6,107 bases of DNA from Desulfonatronovibrio sp. (GTDB lineage Bacteria; Desulfobacterota; Desulfovibrionia; Desulfovibrionales; Desulfonatronovibrionaceae). The position numbers and the translations under genes were made by a program. Shown one piece after another: positions 1 through 4,402 of this stretch. The stretch spans positions 1 to 6,107 of the forward strand of contig PWPY01000241.1 of assembly GCA_003558575.1 (NCBI GenBank), given 5' to 3'. The notes under the pieces were generated by a model that worked only from the letters and a program-made list of their open reading frames with translations, did no database searches and was not told where the DNA came from. Each line of letters opens with the position of its first letter. The stretch's first letter is position 1.

Positions 1-31
1 ATAAAACCAGGACTTTACGGTTTTGCCATAC

Positions 32-137
32 AGATTGCTTCGGTCGCTTAGGCTCCCTCGCAATGACAGGTTTTGCGTAACTTCATCTGTGACATATTAG
101 TTGTCATTGCGAGCGAGTCTTTGAGCGCGGCAATCTC
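32..137. repeat. REP-like imperfect inverted repeat pair
   Basis: Two related arms face each other. The left arm (32-69), read on the minus strand, begins CTGTCATTGCGAGGGAGC and ends GCAATCT. The right arm (101-137), read on the plus strand, begins TTGTCATTGCGAGCGAG and ends GGCAATCTC. The middle of each arm differs by a few substitutions and small gaps. The TGTCATTGCGAG...GCAATCTC pattern matches a short dispersed intergenic repeat seen in many bacterial genomes, including Deltaproteobacteria; that resemblance is from memory, not a search. The element lies just beyond the 3' end of the mazG gene, a usual place for REP-type repeats. No open frame or transposase is associated with it. Confidence 0.65.
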
Positions 138-174
138 AGCTTGAGGCAAATTAAAAATTACTTATCGGTTTGAT

Positions 175-190
175 CCCGGGCATGCCCGGG
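175..190. repeat. Perfect 16-base GC palindrome downstream of mazG
   Basis: CCCGGGCATGCCCGGG is its own reverse complement and lies 18 bases beyond the mazG stop codon. In the mazG transcript it could fold into a 6-bp GC stem with a 4-base loop. No T-run follows directly; the nearest on the minus strand is about 20 bases further. It is therefore not a standard intrinsic terminator. It may stabilise the 3' end of the mRNA or belong to the neighbouring repeat element. Confidence 0.5.
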
Positions 191-208
191 TGGAGCGCTT
201 CTAAGTAA

Positions 209-982
209 CTACTCACCTGACTTGACCTCATCCCACAAGGCATCAAGGTTTTTCATATCCAGTTCAGAAATATTCTGATTTCTTGACCGGGCCAGGGACT
301 CCATTTTTTCAACCCTGTCTAAGAACTTACTATTGGCAATAGACAAGGCTGTATTTGACTTGATTTTATTTCTGCGGCCATATTCAACTAAGGTAAACAG
401 ATAATCTCCAAACTCCTCCTCTGCTTTCTCAAGGTTTCCTGAATTTCTGGCATCTACAAACTCCTGCCATTCTTCTCTGAGTTTATCTTCAACATCTTCA
501 TTCCCGCCCCAGGTGAATCCTGTCCTGGCAGCCTTGGAATTTATACGGTACGCCATAAGAAGAGGAGGCAGGTTTCTGGGAATGGAAGCAAAAGGTGAAT
601 CATTTTTTCCTGATTTTTCCTCTTTTTTCACCTTTTCCCAGTTCTGCATTAGTTCTTCTCTGGTTTCAAACTCCCTGTCTTCAAAAACATGTGGATGCCT
701 GAGAATCATCTTATCCGCGCCTTTGTTCCAGACGTCATTCAAAGAAAAGCTCTTCCCATATAAATGAGCAATAAAAAGGACAAGGAAAAAAACATCTCCC
801 ATCTCTTCTTTAATTTCTTCAGTATCTTTAGAACGAATGGCACTTACCAGCTCAAAACATTCTTCTATCAAATAATCACACAGCGAATCCGGAGTCTGTT
901 CCCTGTCCCACGGGCATCCTTCAGGACCCAACAATTTATCTATAACCCTAATCAGTCTATCCATTTCAATTTCTTTATTCAT
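209..982 (-). CDS. mazG: Nucleoside triphosphate pyrophosphohydrolase MazG
   Basis: The protein has 257 aa, near the usual length of two-domain MazG. MazG hydrolyses (d)NTPs to the monophosphate and pyrophosphate; it cleans up aberrant nucleotides and affects ppGpp levels in some bacteria. The N-terminal domain shows GCPWDREQT (22-30), the metal-binding helix pair EECFE (40-44) and EEMGD (59-63), then RHPHVF (95-100). The second MazG domain repeats the pattern with EEWQE (170-174) and EEFGD (189-193), and the C-terminal LWDEVK is typical. The start at 982 is chosen because its ATG overlaps the upstream cvpA stop (ATGAATAA), which implies translational coupling, and an AGGA lies about 11 bases upstream. 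An ATG at 1009 would lengthen the overlap; one at 964 would begin at MDRL, where homologues usually start. The family assignment is firm; the exact start is not. Confidence 0.95.
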   Translation of the reverse strand: MNKEIEMDRLIRVIDKLLGPEGCPWDREQTPDSLCDYLIEECFELVSAIRSKDTEEIKEEMGDVFFLVLFIAHLYGKSFSLNDVWNKGADKMILRHPHVFEDREFETREELMQNWEKVKKEEKSGKNDSPFASIPRNLPPLLMAYRINSKAARTGFTWGGNEDVEDKLREEWQEFVDARNSGNLEKAEEEFGDYLFTLVEYGRRNKIKSNTALSIANSKFLDRVEKMESLARSRNQNISELDMKNLDALWDEVKSGE

Positions 983-1544
983 TATTTTCATTTTCCTTTT
1001 TTGATCCAATCAATTCATCCCACCCATCTTCCCAGAATGAGCGGGCATTTGAGGCCTTATCCATAAATTTATCCTTAAGTTCTTCCGGGAGATAACGGGC
1101 AAGGTTCTGGCTCATGGTATGGACATATGGTGAAATCTTGGAAGTAGTAATGAGTTCATCTTCCTCAGGAAGAAAAACCGTCATCACAAGAAGGGGCAGG
1201 CTACATATAAGGCCAGCCTTGATTAACCCGAGGAGACCGCCTCCAATTCTATCAAGCCACCCTAACATGATAAGTTTGAGCAGCTTTTTCAGAAAAACAG
1301 AAAATAGTGCCACTACAAACATGACACTGATAAAAATACCAAGATAAGCTGCTACTTGAGCCCATTCAGGATTGGAAATCACTCTGTTGGCTACGGGCTG
1401 AAGCTCCATGTAGTATCTATTGGAAACCATAAACCCGGCTATAAGCCCGACAATGGAGGATATCTCGAGGATGAGGCCTCGGAATACACCCCGGAACAGA
1501 AAAAAACCCAATACCACAACAAAAAATATATCCAGGCCATTCAT
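975..1544 (-). CDS. cvpA: CvpA family membrane protein
   Basis: This 189-aa inner-membrane protein belongs to the CvpA family, named for a gene needed for colicin V production in E. coli; its molecular role is poorly defined. The N-terminus MNGLDIFFVVVLGFFLFRG followed by RGLILE is characteristic. Hydrophobic segments lie at about 4-20, 27-42, 66-84 and 103-124, the last preceded by the family-typical LDRIGGGLLGLIKAG (97-111). The charged tail (about 150-189) is hydrophilic. The start at 1544 is preferred over a longer frame beginning at 1604: a GGAGGA ribosome site lies 6 bases upstream, and the residues encoded above it do not look like CvpA. It overlaps mazG by 8 bases, so the two form an operon. 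It is divergent from the gene at 1715. Confidence 0.9.
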   Translation of the reverse strand: MNGLDIFFVVVLGFFLFRGVFRGLILEISSIVGLIAGFMVSNRYYMELQPVANRVISNPEWAQVAAYLGIFISVMFVVALFSVFLKKLLKLIMLGWLDRIGGGLLGLIKAGLICSLPLLVMTVFLPEEDELITTSKISPYVHTMSQNLARYLPEELKDKFMDKASNARSFWEDGWDELIGSKKENENNE

Positions 1545-1550
1545 AATCAT

Positions 1551-1556
1551 TCCTCC
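1551..1556 (-). promoter_or_regulatory. Ribosome binding site of cvpA
   Basis: GGAGGA on the minus strand, 6 bases before the ATG at 1544. It decides the cvpA start, because the upstream ATGs at 1604 and 1598 have no comparable site. A third ATG at 1550 directly abuts the site and is too close to be used. Confidence 0.75.
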
Positions 1557-1614
1557 GACTAACCCTGCATGTACCGTAAACAGCTTGAAAACAGCCATGG
1601 GCACTCTTCTTGAC

Positions 1615-1641
1615 AGTATATGATTAAGTAATTAAGTTCAA
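1615..1641 (-). promoter_or_regulatory. Weak candidate promoter for cvpA-mazG
   Basis: On the minus strand, TTGAAC (1636-1641) and TATACT (1615-1620) resemble -35 and -10 boxes, but are separated by only 15 bases. The -10 match is good (5 of 6); the spacing is short. The predicted start would give a leader of roughly 60 bases before cvpA. It is the best match I see in this divergent intergenic region, and is tentative. Confidence 0.25.
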
Positions 1642-1699
1642 TAGTTTGATATTACCACAATATATGCGGGGCTTGTGTCCCCTTATTTCAAAAACAGTT

Positions 1700-1705
1700 A
1701 AGGAG
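1700..1705 (+). promoter_or_regulatory. Ribosome binding site deciding the 1715 start
   Basis: AAGGAG lies 9 bases before the ATG at 1715. It supports that start over an upstream in-frame ATG at 1646, which has no ribosome site and lies in AT-rich DNA with no coding character. Confidence 0.75.
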
Positions 1706-1714
1706 TATAACATT

Positions 1715-2077
1715 ATGGCTTATGATATCAGACTGGTTAAAATAGTTACCGGAGATATGGTCCTTGGAAAATGGGATGAAAAGGAAAACAAATTAACGGA
1801 TCTGGCAACACTGCAGATGGTACCAACCCAGCAGGGCGGGGTTCAGATGATGTTGCTGCCTTTTGGCTACCCCATTGATAATGATCTTACAGGAGAAATC
1901 GAGGCAAAGCACATCATTTATACCTACAAAAACCTCCCTGAGGATCTCAAGAACAAGTATCTTGAAGCATCAAGCAATCTGACCATTTCAAGCGCCAGTG
2001 ATCTTAAAAACCTTGGCAATCTAACTGGTAAGGATGGAGGAAAAATTACTGATATTGGCTCCATGTTCAAAAAATAA
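1715..2077 (+). CDS. Small conserved protein, probable Sm-like fold
   Basis: A 120-aa soluble protein with no signal peptide or membrane segment. I do not recognise a named gene. The N-terminal part reads IRLVKIVTGDMVLGKW (5-20), then a predicted strand with LQMVP (33-37), a methionine-rich MMLLPFGYP (45-53), and KHIIYTYKNLPEDLKNKY (65-82). A 'lysine-leucine-x-x-G-D/E-x-x-x-G' opening, an internal 'P' strand, a hydrophobic 'LLP' strand and a closing 'I..Y..P...L...Y' helix also characterise small Sm/LSm-like proteins in phages and bacteria. By that resemblance it may be a small beta-barrel, possibly RNA-binding; this is inference. The tail (83-120) is rich in Ser, Asn, Lys and Gly, and probably flexible. 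It is monocistronic, with its own terminator 16 bases after the stop. Confidence 0.8.
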   Translation: MAYDIRLVKIVTGDMVLGKWDEKENKLTDLATLQMVPTQQGGVQMMLLPFGYPIDNDLTGEIEAKHIIYTYKNLPEDLKNKYLEASSNLTISSASDLKNLGNLTGKDGGKITDIGSMFKK

Positions 2078-2093
2078 TTTCAGATTTTCAAAT

Positions 2094-2129
2094 AAAAAGG
2101 CCGGGAATATTCCCGGCCTTTTTATTTTT
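2094..2129. terminator. Bidirectional intrinsic terminator
   Basis: A perfect palindrome spans 2094-2123: five A, then GGCCGGGAAT paired with ATTCCCGGCC, then five T, followed on the plus strand by A and five more T. On the minus strand it is likewise followed by a T-run. It lies between two convergent transcription units, the 120-aa gene ending at 2077 and the Hsp20 genes ending at 2156. Each side therefore reads a GC-rich hairpin followed by U residues. Confidence 0.92.
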
Positions 2130-2155
2130 GGCATATCTTGGTTAGGTATGCTCTG

Positions 2156-2611
2156 TTATTTTTCAATGGCGATCTTCTTTGATTTGCTGGTTTCTGATTT
2201 AGGCAATCTAACGGTAAGAATACCTTTCTTGTAAGAAGCTGTCACCTTTTCCCGATCAACTCCAACCCTTAAGGGAATAACTCGGTTAAAGCTTCCATAT
2301 GAACATTCCATATGAACATAGTTTTCTTTTTCCTCTTTTTTCTCGCGCTTCTTATCACCCCTTAAAATCAGGCTGTTATTTTCAACACTTACATCAATAT
2401 CCTGATGGTCCAGTCCAGGGATTTCAGCCTTAACAATAACCTCGTCTTCCTTTTCACTTATTTCCACAGAAGGAGTAAATACTGTGGAGAAATCCTCAAA
2501 ACCTCTAAATGGCCTGGCCCACATCTCTTCAAATACATCCAGCATATTTTCAGGATCATCCCGGCGACGCAACCTTGCTTCCCGATTTGATGGCAACCAT
2601 TTTTGCAACAT
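2156..2611 (-). CDS. Hsp20/alpha-crystallin small heat shock protein (third in cluster)
   Basis: This 151-aa small heat shock protein is an ATP-independent holdase that binds unfolding proteins in the cytoplasm as large oligomers. The N-terminal arm (1-47) contains WLP and the Arg-rich stretch RLRRR (13-17). The alpha-crystallin domain runs from about 48 (PSVEISEKEDE) to 137, with the family motifs AEIPGLD (62-68), LILRGDKK (81-88), SYGSFNR (104-110) and GILTVRLPK (130-138). The C-terminal IAI (147-149) is the I-x-I anchor used in oligomer assembly. C103 precedes SYGSF, where many homologues have Arg. It is separated by 116 bases from the gene upstream, more than the 11 bases between the other two, so it may also have its own promoter, though I see no convincing one. 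Confidence 0.93.
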   Translation of the reverse strand: MLQKWLPSNREARLRRRDDPENMLDVFEEMWARPFRGFEDFSTVFTPSVEISEKEDEVIVKAEIPGLDHQDIDVSVENNSLILRGDKKREKKEEKENYVHMECSYGSFNRVIPLRVGVDREKVTASYKKGILTVRLPKSETSKSKKIAIEK

Positions 2612-2617
2612 AACAGT

Positions 2618-2626
2618 TCACCTCCT
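2618..2626 (-). promoter_or_regulatory. Strong ribosome binding site, third Hsp20 gene
   Basis: AGGAGGTGA on the minus strand, ending about 6 bases before the ATG at 2611. It is a nine-base match to the complement of the usual 16S rRNA 3' end, stronger than most genes here. Confidence 0.75.
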
Positions 2627-2727
2627 GAATATGTAATCTCCAAAATCTGTTTTTTTAATAAAGACTTACTCACTATTTATGTTTTATACTTGTTAAGCAT
2701 GAGATATTTCCCTGGCATGAGGAAGTA

Positions 2728-3099
2728 TCAACCTGCCTGGATCTCTATTTTCCTTGGTTTGGCTTTTTCAGCCTTGGGCAAAAACATCTCCAGAACACCA
2801 TTTTTCAGGTTAGCCTTTATATTTTCGCGCTCAACCACATCTGAAATGGTGAAACTCCTGGAATATTCACAATCACCAAATTCCAGATGAACATTGCTTA
2901 CACCTTCCATTCGCGGATATTGTGCCCTGGCACTTATCTCAAGATCATTTTCCTTAAGATCAATAATTAGATCTTCCCTGTCAACTCCCGGCATATCCAT
3001 ATAAATATGAAACCCGTCTTCCTTTTCAATAATATCTGTATTTGGTGAAAAACGGGGAAGTTTTCCTTTTATGTCACTTCTAACTTCACTCGTGGTCAT
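2728..3099 (-). CDS. Hsp20 small heat shock protein, short form (second in cluster)
   Basis: At 123 aa this is the shortest of the three, because its N-terminal arm is only about 18 residues (MTTSEVRSDIKGKLPRFS). The alpha-crystallin domain (about 19-109) includes MDMPGVDREDL (34-44), LEISARAQY (53-61), EYSRSFTI (78-85) and NGVLEMFLPKA (100-110). The C-terminal IEI (118-120) is the I-x-I oligomer anchor. Small heat shock proteins with short arms often form smaller assemblies or join mixed oligomers; that this one partners its neighbours is inference. It starts 11 bases after the upstream Hsp20 stop, and its ribosome site overlaps that stop codon, so the two are almost certainly co-transcribed and probably coupled. 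C77 lies in the loop before EYSR. Confidence 0.92.
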   Translation of the reverse strand: MTTSEVRSDIKGKLPRFSPNTDIIEKEDGFHIYMDMPGVDREDLIIDLKENDLEISARAQYPRMEGVSNVHLEFGDCEYSRSFTISDVVERENIKANLKNGVLEMFLPKAEKAKPRKIEIQAG

Positions 3100-3102
3100 G
3101 AT

Positions 3103-3112
3103 ATCACCTCCT
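3103..3112 (-). promoter_or_regulatory. Ribosome binding site overlapping upstream stop
   Basis: AGGAGGTGAT on the minus strand, five bases before the ATG at 3099. Its first two bases are the last two of the TAG stop of the preceding Hsp20 gene. This fixes the start of the second Hsp20 gene and points to coupled translation. Confidence 0.8.
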
Positions 3113-3524
3113 ACTCAGCCTTAATGCTGATTTTTCTGGGCATAGCTTCATCTGCCTTGGGGATTACAATCTCTAAAACCCCATCTTTCATCTTAGCTGT
3201 TACTCCATCAGGATTAATAGCAACATTAAGATTTACCACCCTCTGAAACAGGCCAGCTGGACGTTCCTGCCTGTAATAGCTACCTTTACCGTGTTTCCTG
3301 TTACCCTTTATAACCAGACTTCCATCGCTCAGGGTAATATCCACATCCTCAATGTCCACACCCGGAATTTCTGAATAAACATAAATTCTGGATTTATCCT
3401 CACTGATATTTACAGGAGGATAGGCATTTCTTCGCTGACTGATCATAGACGGCCTCCAGGCATCGTCAAAAAACTTGTCCAACTGTCTTGGCAAATTATA
3501 AAAACTGCTGAAATCGATTACCAT
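3111..3524 (-). CDS. Hsp20/alpha-crystallin small heat shock protein (first in cluster)
   Basis: This 137-aa holdase chaperone is the first gene of the Hsp20 operon. The N-terminal arm (1-35) contains aromatic residues (FSSFYNLPRQLDKFFDDAW), as is usual for substrate binding. The alpha-crystallin domain (about 36-124) starts at YPPVNISEDK and includes SEIPGVDIEDV (51-61), LVIKGNRK (70-77), GLFQRVVNL (91-99) and DGVLEIVIPKA (114-124). The C-terminal ISI (132-134) is the I-x-I anchor. The ATG at 3524 is the start; a GTG three codons upstream lies inside the GGAGGTGAT ribosome site and cannot be used. Sequence differs clearly from the other two copies, so the three are diverged paralogues rather than recent duplicates. 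Confidence 0.93.
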   Translation of the reverse strand: MVIDFSSFYNLPRQLDKFFDDAWRPSMISQRRNAYPPVNISEDKSRIYVYSEIPGVDIEDVDITLSDGSLVIKGNRKHGKGSYYRQERPAGLFQRVVNLNVAINPDGVTAKMKDGVLEIVIPKADEAMPRKISIKAE

Positions 3525-3528
3525 GACT

Positions 3529-3537
3529 ATCACCTCC
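3529..3537 (-). promoter_or_regulatory. Strong ribosome binding site, first Hsp20 gene
   Basis: GGAGGTGAT on the minus strand, with the GGAGG core 8 bases from the ATG at 3524. It excludes the in-frame GTG at 3533, which lies within it. Confidence 0.78.
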
Positions 3538-3554
3538 GTAATTTTAATTTAAAA

Positions 3555-3583
3555 AATATTAAGTCCAAAATCATGCCAGTCAA
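3555..3583 (-). promoter_or_regulatory. Candidate promoter of the Hsp20 operon
   Basis: On the minus strand, TTGACT (3578-3583) and AATATT (3555-3560) are separated by 17 bases, giving 5 of 6 and 4 of 6 matches to the sigma-70 consensus. The predicted start near 3548 would leave a leader of about 24 bases, enough for the ribosome site. The -35 is preceded by C (CTTGACT), also compatible with the CTTGA part of a heat-shock sigma-32 -35 box, but no CCCCAT-like -10 is present. Confidence 0.4.
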
Positions 3584-3650
3584 GAGCTCACTGTATATTT
3601 CAGAGTATTGAAAATATAGTTCAATAGTTATTGACAAATTAGCACCTCTA

Positions 3651-3666
3651 TGTGAAGCACTTCACA
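3651..3666. promoter_or_regulatory. CRP/FNR-family type operator palindrome
   Basis: TGTGAAGCACTTCACA has 7-bp perfect arms around CA and fits TGTGA-N6-TCACA exactly. This is the E. coli CRP consensus and also close to the site described for HcpR, the CRP/FNR-family regulator of nitrosative-stress and redox genes in Desulfovibrio (TTGTGA-N6-TCACAA); the extended site here matches except for the first base. Its centre lies about 110 bases upstream of the predicted Hsp20 transcript start and about 220 upstream of the predicted cytochrome start. Which operon it controls cannot be told from sequence. Confidence 0.5.
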
Positions 3667-3845
3667 AAGATGCTCCAGTTATACAACAATAACCTTTAAG
3701 ATTTAAGTGCTTAACTTGCATACTGATCATTATTTGATTTAATAAGGCATTTACTATTTTTTTAGCCATTGTTCCTTATCTGACGGGCTTAGCCGTAGAT
3801 TTGCAAAAACAGAAAATCACCAGGGAAGCATTTTTACCTTAAGGT

Positions 3846-3874
3846 TTGTTAAATAATTACGATAGCCTTATATA
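3846..3874 (+). promoter_or_regulatory. Candidate promoter of the cytochrome-chemoreceptor operon
   Basis: TTGTTA (3846-3851) and TATATA (3869-3874) are 17 bases apart, each matching the sigma-70 consensus at 4 of 6 positions. The predicted transcript start near 3881 leaves a leader of about 40 bases before the cytochrome ATG at 3923. The match is modest; the placement is good. Confidence 0.35.
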
Positions 3875-3910
3875 TACAGAAGTATGACGGTTGGATGCCA
3901 TGCATTATTC

Positions 3911-3916
3911 AGGAGG
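3911..3916 (+). promoter_or_regulatory. Ribosome binding site of the cytochrome gene
   Basis: AGGAGG lies 6 bases before the ATG at 3923. It decides that start over an in-frame ATG at 3884, which would place 13 polar residues before the signal peptide. Confidence 0.8.
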
Positions 3917-3922
3917 GAAATA

Positions 3923-4387
3923 ATGTTAAAAAAGTGTTTTTTGCCAATAGTACTAATTTTATTCATATACGTGGCTGTGACCGCGTATCAGGCTCAGGCT
4001 ACAGGCAGCTACATCGGATCTGAAGCATGTGGTCAGTGCCATTTCTATGAGTATGAAAATTTCATGAATTATTCCCAAAAAGCCAATTCCTGGGAAAGTA
4101 TTTCTGTCATGGCCCCAAAACTGACAGATGAAGAGCTTAAAGGATGTTATCAGTGTCACACCACCGGGTATAACCAGGGTGGATTTATTTCTTTTGAACA
4201 GACACCGGAATTGGCTGACGTAGGATGTGAAACCTGTCATGGCCCGGGAAGGGAACATGTTGATACAGGAGGTTTTCCTGATGCCATTGAACGGCTTCCC
4301 ATAATTGAAGACTGTCTTGTTTGTCACACCGAAGAGCGTAATGAGGCCTTTGGATTCAGACCATTAATTTACAGCGGCGCCCATTAG
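3923..4387 (+). CDS. Exported tetraheme cytochrome c (c554-like)
   Basis: A 154-aa periplasmic c-type cytochrome with four CxxCH heme-attachment motifs: CGQCH (36-40), CYQCH (75-79), CETCH (102-106) and CLVCH (131-135). The N-terminus MLKKCFLPIVLILFIYVAV is a signal peptide with probable cleavage after AQA (24-26), giving a mature protein of about 128 aa. The spacing between motifs and the phrases YIGSEACGQCH and CETCHGPGREHV resemble the cytochrome c554 family of multiheme proteins; I assign it there by pattern only. H112 and other non-motif histidines are possible distal ligands. Its stop is 15 bases before the heme-bearing chemoreceptor gene, so the two share an operon. It probably carries electrons in the periplasm, perhaps to or from that receptor. 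It lacks the length and motif pattern of tetraheme cytochrome c3. Confidence 0.92.
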   Translation: MLKKCFLPIVLILFIYVAVTAYQAQATGSYIGSEACGQCHFYEYENFMNYSQKANSWESISVMAPKLTDEELKGCYQCHTTGYNQGGFISFEQTPELADVGCETCHGPGREHVDTGGFPDAIERLPIIEDCLVCHTEERNEAFGFRPLIYSGAH

Positions 4388-4391
4388 CTCC

Positions 4392-4397
4392 AGGAGG
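4392..4397 (+). promoter_or_regulatory. Ribosome binding site of the chemoreceptor gene
   Basis: AGGAGG lies 5 bases before the ATG at 4403, within the 15-base gap after the cytochrome stop. It fixes the start and indicates efficient translation from the same mRNA. Confidence 0.8.
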
Positions 4398-4402
4398 CAA
4401 AT

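Larger units (their letters stand above)
3538..3910. other. Divergent intergenic regulatory region
   Basis: About 370 AT-rich bases without a credible gene separate the leftward Hsp20 operon from the rightward cytochrome-chemoreceptor operon. It holds candidate promoters at both ends (listed separately), a CRP/FNR-type palindrome at 3651-3666, and smaller inverted repeats: TCAATA-GT-TATTGA (3621-3634), TTAAG-TG-CTTAA (3703-3714) and ACCTTAAGGT (3836-3845). The last directly abuts the candidate -35 box of the cytochrome gene. No tRNA, small-RNA terminator or CIRCE element is evident. Confidence 0.6.

Noticed and set aside
1610..1638. Plus-strand promoter for the 120-aa gene starting from a perfect TTGACA at 1610-1615
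   Set aside because: No acceptable -10 box lies 16-18 bases downstream; the best hexamer (TAAGTT) matches only three positions.
1668..1682. GGGG-N7-CCCC hairpin ahead of the 120-aa gene, as a riboswitch or attenuator
   Set aside because: Only a 4-bp stem, with no T-run and no conserved aptamer features.
3517..3542. Possible RNA thermometer around the first Hsp20 ribosome site (ATTAC/GTAAT flanking the site and start codon)
   Set aside because: The stem is only 5 bp with a 16-base loop, and the ribosome site lies in the open loop rather than paired.
3639..3673. Possible CIRCE heat-shock operator, because of TTAGCACCTC at 3639-3648
   Set aside because: CIRCE needs TTAGCACTC, nine bases, then GAGTGCTAA. 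The first half has an extra base and no matching second half follows.
3959..4327. A 122-codon open frame on the minus strand opposite the cytochrome gene
   Set aside because: It has no ribosome site and no recognisable domain, and it lies entirely over a cytochrome gene with four heme motifs and a signal peptide.
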